Source: CAYNUJ01 sp964573255 (GTDB taxonomy: Bacteria; Bacteroidota; Ignavibacteria; Ignavibacteriales; Melioribacteraceae). Taken from it: 64,000 nucleotides of DNA. The stretch spans positions 1-64,000 of the forward strand of contig CAZNJB010000016.1 in assembly GCA_964573255.1 (NCBI GenBank), read 5' to 3'. Made by a program: the position numbers and the translations under genes. This document shows, piece by piece, positions 26,294 to 34,467 of this stretch; the stretch's first letter is position 1; each line of letters begins with the position of its first letter. The notes beneath the pieces were generated by a model. It searched no databases, had not been told where the DNA came from, and saw nothing but the letters and a program-made list of their open reading frames with translations.

Positions 26294-27577
26294 TTAAAAC
26301 TTCATTCCTGATAAAAACTCTAAATTAGCAACTGTTTTTTGATAATTGCTTCTGATTTTATATAACATTATTTCAATCTGATATAAACGGTTTTGTGAGT
26401 CTATAACATTCAAAAAGTCAACATCGCCAACTTGATAGCTGGCAAGTGCAGCTTTTAATGATTGTTCTGCTTGAGGGATTAATCCTTCTTCAAAAAGTTT
26501 TTCCCTTTCACTTAATTCTTTCAATTTGGAAGTAATTGAACCGAATGCCTTTCTTAACAATTGAATGGATGTTTCAAATTTATTTTTAAATACTTCCTGA
26601 TTGTACTTAGCCTCTTCAACCTTCGCATCAACCTTTCCACCATAATTTAACGGAAGATTAATGCCCACAAAAAAGCTCACGAAATCGTTTAAATTGGTAT
26701 TAGTCTTCGCCAGCTCGTCCCTTTGGGAATATTGAAGCCTGATGTTAAAATTCGGGTAGTAATCAAATTCAGCTAACTTTTCTTTTACCTTGAATTTTTC
26801 TTCGGCTAATTTTATTTGCTTAAGGAAGGGTCTGTTTTCCACACTTAGCTTAACGAGACTATCAACACTAATATTTGAATAATCTACTCCCTCCAATTCC
26901 GAAGTTTCTATGGGAGAATCAGAATCATAAAGCAGCAAAGCGTTGAGCTCAGCTAATTTCGCTCTTTCTTCCCCTTTCAACTCTTCAAGTTTGTCGTTGA
27001 TTCTCGTAATTTCAAGAGCCACTTTCACTAAATTTTGTTGACTTGCTCTCGAAACAGCATATTTGGTTTGAACCACCTTCTCTATACTTTTAAGCAACTC
27101 GCGGTTCTTATATGTAATATCAATAGCTTTTCTAACAAAGCTTAATTCAAAATAGAGTTGCTTAACATTTTTTATTAATTCATTCGTCGCGTCTCTGTAT
27201 TCCTCGGAAATAATTTCAACATCTTTCGCTTTGAATTTTCCCGCAGTTTCCAATTTTCCGGGGAAAGGAATTGCTTGACTCAGAGATGCTACCTTACCCG
27301 TCATAGGTTCTTGAGTAAAAGAAAAACTATTAACGGGTAAATTATTTAGCCCTAAAACCAGCAGCGGATCGCTCAAATTTGATACTTGAGGAATTACCGA
27401 TTCTGCAGATTTACGCTTCGAATTTATGAGATTTAATCGCGGGCTAACTTCAATTGCCCGAGAAATCAACTTATCCAGCTTTTCATCTTGCTGAATTTTT
27501 TGAGCTGGCGCTTTAGCTGGAAATGAAATTACTAATAGCGCCATAACTGCAAAAAGAAATTTGTTTAATTTGAACAT
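26294..27577 (-). CDS. cusC: CusC/TolC-type outer-membrane efflux protein
   Basis: A 427-residue outer-membrane channel subunit with a Sec signal (ends APAQ) and two TolC-type helical repeats (DATNELIKNVKQLYFELSF...; EVFKNKFETSIQLLRKAFGSI). The start at 27,577 is preferred: AAGG precedes it and the signal peptide begins there. An in-frame start 27 codons upstream would add a non-signal sequence. It is the first gene of the cus run, about 113 nt downstream of the predicted sigma-54 start point. Confidence 0.92.
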   Translation of the reverse strand: MFKLNKFLFAVMALLVISFPAKAPAQKIQQDEKLDKLISRAIEVSPRLNLINSKRKSAESVIPQVSNLSDPLLVLGLNNLPVNSFSFTQEPMTGKVASLSQAIPFPGKLETAGKFKAKDVEIISEEYRDATNELIKNVKQLYFELSFVRKAIDITYKNRELLKSIEKVVQTKYAVSRASQQNLVKVALEITRINDKLEELKGEERAKLAELNALLLYDSDSPIETSELEGVDYSNISVDSLVKLSVENRPFLKQIKLAEEKFKVKEKLAEFDYYPNFNIRLQYSQRDELAKTNTNLNDFVSFFVGINLPLNYGGKVDAKVEEAKYNQEVFKNKFETSIQLLRKAFGSITSKLKELSEREKLFEEGLIPQAEQSLKAALASYQVGDVDFLNVIDSQNRLYQIEIMLYKIRSNYQKTVANLEFLSGMKF

Positions 27578-27701
27578 TTTTACAACCTTTATTTTTTTGA
27601 AAGTTTTAATAGAATTAGGATTATGGTACCAACAAAAATTATATAAAATATTAACCATGCTAAACTTGTCATTGTATAACCTAAAAATTTTAATATTAGC
27701 A

Positions 27702-27717
27702 GCAAACAGTGTGCCAA
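27702..27717 (-). promoter_or_regulatory. consensus sigma-54 promoter of the cus operon
   Basis: The minus strand reads TTGGCAC-ACTGT-TTGC, a full match to the sigma-54 consensus. GG (27715-27714) and GC (27703-27702) are ten bases apart. Transcription would start near 27,690, leaving a leader of about 113 nt. The module 2 activator gene lies directly upstream. Confidence 0.88.
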
Positions 27718-27729
27718 TTTAAATTGGCA
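27712..27729. promoter_or_regulatory. 18-bp palindrome over the -24 box
   Basis: TGCCAATTTAAATTGGCA is a perfect palindrome that includes the TGGCA of the -24 element. A dimeric regulator bound here would block sigma-54 RNA polymerase. Alternatively the symmetry may be accidental. Confidence 0.45.
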
Positions 27730-27770
27730 TAAAACGTTAAAAAATTGACTTTTAGCGGGTATTAGAAGAG

Positions 27771-27801
27771 TTAAATTTTTTAAATAAATTAAAAAATTTA
27801 A
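27771..27801 (-). terminator. AT-only hairpin at the end of the module 2 regulator gene
   Basis: TTAAATTTTTT and AAAAAATTTAA form an 11-bp stem with a 9-nt loop overlapping the stop codon. The stem is pure A/T, so thermodynamic stability is low, but it fits a terminator separating the regulatory operon from the cus promoter. Confidence 0.4.
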
Positions 27802-29153
27802 TTTTTTGAGGATTTGATGGAATAGTTCTCAATTTTAGAATAAAGCGTCGGGAGTGAAATTCCCAGTACTTTAGCAGCTTTTGGTTTATCCCAATTCAAA
27901 TTATTGAGCACTTTAGTAATATGAAGTTTTTCGACTTCGGCAAGAGATAGATTTGCACTATAATCATTACCGGAGTTCAAATCGGAAGTTCCCCTCAATA
28001 AAATATTCTCTTCTTCGAGCACATCGGATGTGGAAAGAACTACAGCCTGCATTAGAGTATTTTCCAATTCTCTCACATTCCCGGGCCAATTATAATTTAG
28101 CAGTTTATTCATAGAACTCTGGGGAATTTTTGTAACATTTTTATGCAATTCCCTGTTAATTTTTTTGAGGAGATAATTTACCAAGAGTGGTATATCGCTA
28201 CTCCTTTCTCTTAACGGCGGTAAGTCGATTCTTACAACACTAAGCCTGAAAAAGAGATCTTCCCTAAATTTATTTTCTTGTACAAGTTCTTCAAGATTTT
28301 TATTTGTCGCCGCAACAATTCGAGCTTTTAACGGAATAGAGAACTCTCCTCCAACTCTTTCAAATTCCTTTTCCTGTAATACTCTTAACAGTTTTACCTG
28401 CAATGAAGGCGATATTTCGGATATCTCATCCAAAAAAATTGTACCCTCTCCGGCTAATTCAAATTTACCTTTTTTATCTTTTACAGAACCGGTAAACGCT
28501 CCTTTAACGTGTCCGAATAATTCACTTTCGAGTAGTGATTCGCTTAATGCGGTGCAGTTTACGCCTATAAACGGCTCATCCTGTGTTATACCGCTGTAAT
28601 GGATTGCCTTTGCAACTAACTCTTTTCCCGTTCCGCTTTCTCCATATATTAATGTAGTTACTCTATTACTAGCAACTTGACCTATCCTTTTGTAAACCTG
28701 CTTCATCGCAGGAGTTTTACCGATAATTTCATTTTTAATTTTAAATTCTTCATCCGGGTCGGTAACAAATTTTTTCAATTTTTCGGATAATCTTCTGTTT
28801 TCGAGCGCTCGATTTACAATAATTTCCAACTTGTTGATTTCAATCGGTTTTTCTAAATAATCATACGCGCCTTTTTGAATAGCCTGAATAGTCGTTTGCA
28901 TATCATCATAAGCTGTCATTAAAATTACAATCACTTCCTCGTTTATTTTCTTTATCTCTTCCAACAGCTCAATTCCTGTAATCTCAGGCATTCTTATATC
29001 ACTTAATACAATATCTGGCAAATATTTTTTAACCGCCTCTAATCCTTCTTTACCATTGGAGGCACTGAGGGTTTCGAAATTTTTCCTTTTGAAAAATCCT
29101 ACCAAAGTTTCTCTAATCGAACGGTCGTCATCAATAATTAAAATTTTTGCCAT
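27798..29153 (-). CDS. NtrC-type sigma-54-dependent response regulator (module 2)
   Basis: A 451-residue protein. A receiver domain with Asp52 (LSDIRMP) is followed by an AAA+ domain with Walker A GESGTGKE, the sigma-54 loop as GAFTGS, and IFLDEI. The C-terminal Fis-type helix-turn-helix ends in LGISLPTLYSKIENY. It is 14 bp from its kinase gene, so the two are a pair. The consensus sigma-54 promoter just past its 3' end faces cusC, making the cus run the likely target. It is a ZraR/HydG-type relative of the module 1 regulator. Confidence 0.93.
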   Translation of the reverse strand: MAKILIIDDDRSIRETLVGFFKRKNFETLSASNGKEGLEAVKKYLPDIVLSDIRMPEITGIELLEEIKKINEEVIVILMTAYDDMQTTIQAIQKGAYDYLEKPIEINKLEIIVNRALENRRLSEKLKKFVTDPDEEFKIKNEIIGKTPAMKQVYKRIGQVASNRVTTLIYGESGTGKELVAKAIHYSGITQDEPFIGVNCTALSESLLESELFGHVKGAFTGSVKDKKGKFELAGEGTIFLDEISEISPSLQVKLLRVLQEKEFERVGGEFSIPLKARIVAATNKNLEELVQENKFREDLFFRLSVVRIDLPPLRERSSDIPLLVNYLLKKINRELHKNVTKIPQSSMNKLLNYNWPGNVRELENTLMQAVVLSTSDVLEEENILLRGTSDLNSGNDYSANLSLAEVEKLHITKVLNNLNWDKPKAAKVLGISLPTLYSKIENYSIKSSKN

Positions 29154-29167
29154 ATGAATACCATAAA

Positions 29168-31258
29168 TTATTTGAATCTCAAATTAAAAATAGTTTTCCC
29201 TTTTTCCGAACTTAAAAGACGAATACTTGCATTATGCTGTTCCATAATTTTTTGAGCAATTGCAAGCCCAAGTCCGGTTCCGGAAGCTTTGAATGTTATA
29301 AACGGTTGGAAAATCAGATTTTGATCTTTTTCGGGGATTCCCTTACCTGAATCTTCTACAAACACATCAATTCCTTCAGGCGACTTCCTTGAATATATCT
29401 TTATTGTTCCTTCATCATCAATTGCTTCAATAGAATTTGTTAATAAATTCATAAATACTTGATATATCTTCTGCTTGTCAACTATTAGTTCCTCTTCGTT
29501 CAAATCATTGTGAAAAATAATATGCTTACCGTTCGCAGAAATATTTGAAATCACTTCATCAACCAATTTCTTAATCTTAATCGGTTGAAGATTCAATTCA
29601 CTTTGCCGCGAGAATAGGAGAACTTCTTTAGCGAGATTATTTAATCTGTTGATTTCCCTGTTGATAATTTTAAATGAATTATGATCCTCTTCGTCGAATT
29701 GACGACCGGATAACAAAATATCAACATTCATCTTGATAGATGTCAGAGGAGTTTTAATTTCGTGTGCAAGAACGGCAGCCATTTTTCCCAATTCTGCAAG
29801 TTTTTCCGTTTCAAATAACTGTCGTTCGAGTAATTTCAATGCTGTGATGTCCACTTCCACAATTATAAAAGCCGGAGTTGTATCCTCCAGAATAAAATTA
29901 GTAATCGAAATTAATAATACATTTTTTGAACCGTCTTGGCAATCAACATTAATTTCACTTTCAAAATCTTCAAAATTTTCAAGGGAGGAAATGATCCTTT
30001 CATAATCCTCCTTGCTCATGATTTTATCATATAGAGGTAAAACCTGATCACCTTTGGATAGGTTTTGCGTTAAAGCGTGAAATCTGGAGAATTTTTGATT
30101 GGCTTCAATGATTTTATAATCACCGTTCAATATACAGATACCTGCATTTGAATATTCTATTGCTTTTAAGAGCAGGGATATATGTCGCTGTTGCTTTTTC
30201 AACTCTATCCTGTCTTCATTTAATTTTTGAGACATCGAGTTAAACGTATCGACCAATTCCCCGATCTCATCGTTCGAATTATAATTCACCTTAATTCCAA
30301 AGTTCCCTTTTTTTATCTCCTCAGCTTTCTCTTTTATTTTAGTTATCGGATCAGCAATTAGTTTAACTATTACGAAAGCCATTGTAATACTTACAATTAT
30401 ACCGCTCAATAGGCTAAGGATAAAATACTTCTCCCACAATTCCGCGGTATTCACCCCTAATACAACTCTGCCAAGCGGTATTTGAAATAGAATAATGATT
30501 ATGGGAACGATAATTAAAGCTGAAAAGATAACTTTTTTAGTTATGCTGAAAGAGTGCAATTTTTCTGTTACAACGGGGAAAAGATTAAACTTTCCGATAC
30601 CGATTGTTGTAAATAGAATTACACCCGCAATAAATGAAGTGGGACTGATTTCAACTAAATAGTAAAAACCTAAAATCCAAGGCAATATCAAGCCGAATGT
30701 GGCAGCAAGTATATTTGTAACTATTAACCCGACAATAAACAGAATAATCTGCTTCTTCTTTTCAGGATCCTTTTGCTCTAAAAATTTCTTCACCAGTATT
30801 ATTACGTTAAAAGCCAATAGAATACCGTACCAGGTTAGGAATAGGTAATAATGCTTTGTGTAATGCGCTTGGAACTTTCCGGAATGTGAGTGCGACTCTA
30901 ATAAAAACCAATTACTCCAAATTCCGTAAAGCATTAATAATGACGGCACCAGAATAACCAGTTGAAGTATATGCGATACTTTTTTCTCTTCCGGGAAATA
31001 GATGGAAAAGAATGTGAGCGATAATAAAATTAATAACAAGAAAGAATGGCAAGATTGATCCAAAATCGTTACATCGGAATCTCTTATAAATAAGAAATGC
31101 ACACCATGGGAAATCAGATAACCTATAATCAACAGCATAGTCATAATATATAATCTAGCCGTAGTATGGAGAGTATCCCTCGCATAAATAATATATATTA
31201 TTCCTATACTTGCAAAAATTGAAGCTACTAACAATATCTCACTGATAAATTTCGGCAT
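29168..31258 (-). CDS. polytopic sensor histidine kinase with HAMP and PAS (module 2)
   Basis: A 696-residue kinase. About seven helices in the first 250 residues form the sensor. A short loop holds His123, 125, 132 and 136 (LLESHSHSGKFQAHYTKHYY), a plausible metal site. Another helix pair, a HAMP segment (LIADPITKIKEKAEEIKKGNFGI) and a PAS domain follow. HisKA has its His in AVLAHEIKTPL; HATPase_c has DSGKGIP and SGTGLGLAI. It pairs with the regulator 14 bp downstream. Copper or silver sensing is inferred from the His loop and the adjacent cus operon. Confidence 0.9.
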   Translation of the reverse strand: MPKFISEILLVASIFASIGIIYIIYARDTLHTTARLYIMTMLLIIGYLISHGVHFLFIRDSDVTILDQSCHSFLLLILLSLTFFSIYFPEEKKVSHILQLVILVPSLLMLYGIWSNWFLLESHSHSGKFQAHYTKHYYLFLTWYGILLAFNVIILVKKFLEQKDPEKKKQIILFIVGLIVTNILAATFGLILPWILGFYYLVEISPTSFIAGVILFTTIGIGKFNLFPVVTEKLHSFSITKKVIFSALIIVPIIIILFQIPLGRVVLGVNTAELWEKYFILSLLSGIIVSITMAFVIVKLIADPITKIKEKAEEIKKGNFGIKVNYNSNDEIGELVDTFNSMSQKLNEDRIELKKQQRHISLLLKAIEYSNAGICILNGDYKIIEANQKFSRFHALTQNLSKGDQVLPLYDKIMSKEDYERIISSLENFEDFESEINVDCQDGSKNVLLISITNFILEDTTPAFIIVEVDITALKLLERQLFETEKLAELGKMAAVLAHEIKTPLTSIKMNVDILLSGRQFDEEDHNSFKIINREINRLNNLAKEVLLFSRQSELNLQPIKIKKLVDEVISNISANGKHIIFHNDLNEEELIVDKQKIYQVFMNLLTNSIEAIDDEGTIKIYSRKSPEGIDVFVEDSGKGIPEKDQNLIFQPFITFKASGTGLGLAIAQKIMEQHNASIRLLSSEKGKTIFNLRFK

Positions 31259-31312
31259 TCTTACATTATTTGATAATTATTATTAATTGAAAAATAATCA
31301 TTTAATTCTCTT

Positions 31313-31329
31313 GGTACAATTATTGTTCC
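31313..31329. promoter_or_regulatory. dyad operator in the divergent region
   Basis: GGTACAATTATTGTTCC is a near-perfect 17-bp palindrome (one arm mismatch) between the module 2 kinase and the divergent plus-strand methyltransferase gene. Either strand could also be read as a weak -24/-12 element (GG-N10-GT). A repressor or activator site controlling both directions is possible. Confidence 0.4.
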
Positions 31330-31534
31330 ATAATCTGTAATACTACATATAAGTTTAATTATGGTTATTATTCTTTTAGAGTTTATTTAATAAAAAGATG
31401 CAACAATAATCAAAACAGGAATTATCTTCATTATTGTCATCTAAAAAATCAAAAGTCCTGAAATTGGAATAATATCCAATAGGAGAAATTAAATTCAATT
31501 ATTTAAAAATGTTTTAAAAAATTTAAATTATATA

Positions 31535-32158
31535 ATGACAAACTTATCAAACACACGAACAAATAAAATCCAAAGGCGGTACAATCGCTATTCTTATTTT
31601 TATGATTTTTTTGAATCTCCTATGGAAATCTTTTTCGGAAAGTACCGAAAGAAATTAATATCGCAAGCCGTAGGAGATATTCTGGAAGTGGGAGTAGGAA
31701 CGGGAAATAATTTAAAATATTATTCTTCTTCTCAGGACGTTATTGCTATTGACTTTAGTGAAGGAATGTTGTCGAAAGCAATTAGAAAAAATACCAATAA
31801 TGTTAAATTGTCTTTGATGGATGTCGAAAAGTTAGAATTCCCGGCAGAAAGTTTTGATACCGTAATAACTACATTTGTTTTCTGTTCAGTACCCCATCCG
31901 ATTGAAGGGTTGAAAGAAATTAAGCGTGTATTAAAGCCGGATGGTAAACTTTTAATGTTAGAACATGTAGGTTCAAAAAAATTCCCTTTTAACAAACTAA
32001 TGAATTTATTAAATCCGATTACGGTTTTCTTCTTTGGATATAATATTAATAGGGACACGTCACAAAATATAATTAAAGCCGGATTGGAAATAGAAAAAGA
32101 AGAGAACTTATTCATGGATATTTTGAAAATGTATAAAGTACGAAAACTTCGAGAATAA
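31535..32158 (+). CDS. class I SAM-dependent methyltransferase, UbiE-like
   Basis: A 207-residue protein. Motif I is ILEVGVGTGNNL, the motif II acid lies in VIAIDFSEGML, and the later blocks AESFDTVITTFVFCSVPHP and KRVLKPDGKLLMLEHVG are typical of UbiE/COQ5-like methyltransferases. The substrate cannot be told. The start at 31,535 has no clear ribosome binding site. It opens a three-gene plus-strand island with a YHS protein, suggesting a link to metal metabolism (some arsenite methyltransferases share this fold), but the Cys pattern of ArsM is absent. Confidence 0.85.
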   Translation: MTNLSNTRTNKIQRRYNRYSYFYDFFESPMEIFFGKYRKKLISQAVGDILEVGVGTGNNLKYYSSSQDVIAIDFSEGMLSKAIRKNTNNVKLSLMDVEKLEFPAESFDTVITTFVFCSVPHPIEGLKEIKRVLKPDGKLLMLEHVGSKKFPFNKLMNLLNPITVFFFGYNINRDTSQNIIKAGLEIEKEENLFMDILKMYKVRKLRE

Positions 32159-32187
32159 AAATCTGATAAATAATTGAGAGGAAATAA

Positions 32188-32412
32188 ATGTATAACGATG
32201 AAATAACTTTCGATCCCGTATGCGGTATGGAAGTGAGAACTAACTTTAAGAATAACAATGAACTAACTATTAATTATAAAAACAACACATATTACTTTTG
32301 CTCAATTTTTTGCAGCGAAACGTTCAAAGCAAATCCCGAATTTTTTATTAACCAATTAAAATCACAATATAAAAGTAATTTCGATGAAGATGAAGATGAC
32401 GATAGAAGATAA
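32188..32412 (+). CDS. small YHS-domain protein
   Basis: A 74-residue protein that is mostly one YHS domain (DPVCGMEV...YYFCSIFCSETFKANPEFF), with three conserved Cys that could bind copper or another soft metal. An acidic tail (DEDEDDD) follows. GAGAGG lies seven bases upstream of the ATG. Similar YHS domains occur in copper ATPases and metal sensors. It overlaps the next gene by 29 bp in another frame. Confidence 0.88.
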   Translation: MYNDEITFDPVCGMEVRTNFKNNNELTINYKNNTYYFCSIFCSETFKANPEFFINQLKSQYKSNFDEDEDDDRR

Positions 32413-32719
32413 GAGTAATTTTTTAAGGGGCTTTCTTATATTAATAAGAAAGGATAATATACTTGAAGATGAAGAAAAAAAGATGGCTATGATCATTGGA
32501 AAGCACTTTGGATTCAGTGAATCATTTTGTGAAACAGCAATTAACGAATTATTAGAAAATGAATTCATATCGGAAAAACCGCCTGTCTTCTCCAATCAGT
32601 TAATAGCCCGCTTTTTTTTAGATGAATCAAAAAATATCTTAATGCAAATTCATGGCATTAACATTGACGAAAAAATTTGGCTCAAACAAATTGCGAAGGC
32701 GAATAATATTATTTTATAA
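32384..32719 (+). CDS. small helical protein, TerB-like
   Basis: A 107-111 residue all-helical protein (RGFLILIRKDNILEDEEKKMAMIIGKHFGFS). The pattern of an early acidic helix and a later helix pair recalls the TerB/DjlA-N fold, but identity is low by eye. Three in-frame ATGs (32,384, 32,390 and 32,396) all lie inside the upstream YHS gene, so translation is coupled to it. No catalytic motif is visible. Confidence 0.65.
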   Translation: MKMKMTIEDKSNFLRGFLILIRKDNILEDEEKKMAMIIGKHFGFSESFCETAINELLENEFISEKPPVFSNQLIARFFLDESKNILMQIHGINIDEKIWLKQIAKANNIIL

Positions 32720-32750
32720 ATGTTGAATGTTGATGTACGGAATATCTGAA

Positions 32751-33818
32751 TCATTTTTTTAGATCGAAATAAAATTCAGAACCCTCTCCTAATTTCGATT
32801 TAACCTTTAGTTGAGAGCCATGCGCTTCAATTATATGCTTTGCAATTGCAAGCCCAAGTCCCGTTCCTGAAACATTACTCTCCCTGTCTCTTTTGGTACG
32901 GTAAAAGCGTTCAAAAATACGATCAATCTCTTTAGGGGGAATACCCAAACCGTTATCTTTTACGCTTATCATTACTCTCTTTCCCAAATCTTCTGTATAA
33001 ATTTCGATCAACTCATTAGGATTATATTTTACTGCATTCGAAATCAAATTAACGAGTACATTCTTTAACCGGGCTTTATCCCCAAGCACTTCAAGCTTTG
33101 CCGGTACAGGGTGTAATTTTAGTACTTTCCCTTTATCTTCAACGAAAGACGACATCTCTTTGTGAATGCCAGTTAAATATTCTTTCAAATTAAAATAGCG
33201 GAAACTCATCATCATTTCGCCCGCTTCAATCATCGATATTTCAATTAAATCATTTAAGAGCTGATTCAAATTATTCAAATGTTTTGAGGCTTTTTCAAGA
33301 AAGCGGACGTTTACATTATTATCGTGTATTGCCCCGTTCATCAATGTTTCGATATAACCTTGAATGGCAAATATAGGCGTTCTCAATTCGTGAGAAACAT
33401 TTCCTAAAAATTGTGAGCGTGCTTTTGAGAGTTGCGATACTTTTCTTTCCTGTTCTTTTATTTCAGCTAAATATAATTTTAATTCTTCCCTCAGTTCCTC
33501 ATTCAAATCGCTTAGTACCAAATTATCCAATTCTTCAATCTCTTTGAAAATTATTTTTCTGATGATTTCATCGAGCTGGTTAAATTCTTCGAAGTACTTT
33601 TTAATAAAATAATAGGCGAAAAATAATGTGAAGCAAGTAAGCGAAACTACAAGGAATAGAAAAATATCTAGTTGAAACGGGAAAAAGAGGATATAAAATA
33701 GAAGTATAATCAAAGGCAGAAGGCTCAATTTGCCAATTAATTTAACGGCTATTTTTACCCTGCTAAAGTTCTTAATCTTCCGTTTTAAATTTATATCCAA
33801 CACCTTTGATTGTTTCAA
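32751..33818 (-). CDS. PhoR-like sensor histidine kinase
   Basis: A 355-residue kinase with two helices (about 23-45, 50-70) and almost no periplasmic loop, so it probably senses within the membrane or through partners. HisKA has GNVSHELRTPI; HATPase_c has DNGLGIP and SGTGLGLAIAKH. Its start lies 47 bp inside the upstream response-regulator gene, indicating coupling. It resembles PhoR by architecture, lacking a PAS domain. No pst or phosphate genes are nearby, so the signal is unknown. Confidence 0.9.
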   Translation of the reverse strand: MKQSKVLDINLKRKIKNFSRVKIAVKLIGKLSLLPLIILLFYILFFPFQLDIFLFLVVSLTCFTLFFAYYFIKKYFEEFNQLDEIIRKIIFKEIEELDNLVLSDLNEELREELKLYLAEIKEQERKVSQLSKARSQFLGNVSHELRTPIFAIQGYIETLMNGAIHDNNVNVRFLEKASKHLNNLNQLLNDLIEISMIEAGEMMMSFRYFNLKEYLTGIHKEMSSFVEDKGKVLKLHPVPAKLEVLGDKARLKNVLVNLISNAVKYNPNELIEIYTEDLGKRVMISVKDNGLGIPPKEIDRIFERFYRTKRDRESNVSGTGLGLAIAKHIIEAHGSQLKVKSKLGEGSEFYFDLKK

Positions 33819-34467
33819 TTAAATAAGCAAATTCACCAAGTTTTTCACGAATTTTCCTAACGTGAACATCTACTGTTCTATCGACAACAAAAATGTCCGT
33901 TCCCCAAACTTTCTCCAGAATTTCCTCCCTCGAAAATACCTTGTTGGGAACGGATGCCAGAAGGGTTAAAATTTCAAATTCTTTCTTAGGAAAAAATTCA
34001 GCTCTGCCGTCAATTGTTACGGAAAAATTCCTTCTATTTATTTGAATAACACCGATAGTCAATTCCGGAGGCAGAATTTTTTCTTCGTTTACATTTACTC
34101 TGCGCAAATTAGCCCTAACTCGCGCAAGTAATAAATTTGGTGAAATTGGTTTTTTGATATAATCGTTTCCGCCTAAATCAAGTCCTTTCAATTCATCAAT
34201 TTCGCTCGTTCTGGCGGTAAGAAAAATTACGGGGATTTCTTTGTAATATTTATGTTCTCGGATTCTGCGGCATACTTCAAAACCATCCAGTTTAGGCATA
34301 TTGACGTCAAGAAGTATAATATCCGGCTTTGTTTTTAATTTTTCTAAAGCTTCCACCCCATCGGTTGCTTGAATTACTTCATAATCGTTAGCCTCTAAAT
34401 TATATGAGAGAAATTCAAGAATATCTTCTTCGTCATCGACGAGGAGGATTTTTATTTTATCATTCAT
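33772..34467 (-). CDS. PhoB/OmpR-family response regulator
   Basis: A 231-residue protein with a receiver domain (Asp54 in LLDVNMP; Lys in the KKPIS motif) and a winged-helix Trans_reg_C DNA-binding domain (DRTVDVHVRKIREKLG...IETIKGVGYKF). It overlaps the kinase gene at its 3' end and the oxidoreductase gene at its 5' end (8 bp). It should activate or repress sigma-70 promoters by binding direct repeats. Targets are not evident. Confidence 0.92.
   Translation of the reverse strand: MNDKIKILLVDDEEDILEFLSYNLEANDYEVIQATDGVEALEKLKTKPDIILLDVNMPKLDGFEVCRRIREHKYYKEIPVIFLTARTSEIDELKGLDLGGNDYIKKPISPNLLLARVRANLRRVNVNEEKILPPELTIGVIQINRRNFSVTIDGRAEFFPKKEFEILTLLASVPNKVFSREEILEKVWGTDIFVVDRTVDVHVRKIREKLGEFAYLIETIKGVGYKFKTED

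Noticed and set aside
27578..27658. N-terminal extension of CusC (27 codons)
   Set aside because: The extension precedes a normal signal peptide and ribosome binding site, so the later start at 27,577 is preferred.
31313..31329. sigma-54 promoter for the methyltransferase gene
   Set aside because: The element lacks the C in both boxes (TTGGTAC, TTGT), lies about 200 bp from the start codon and is better explained as a palindromic operator.
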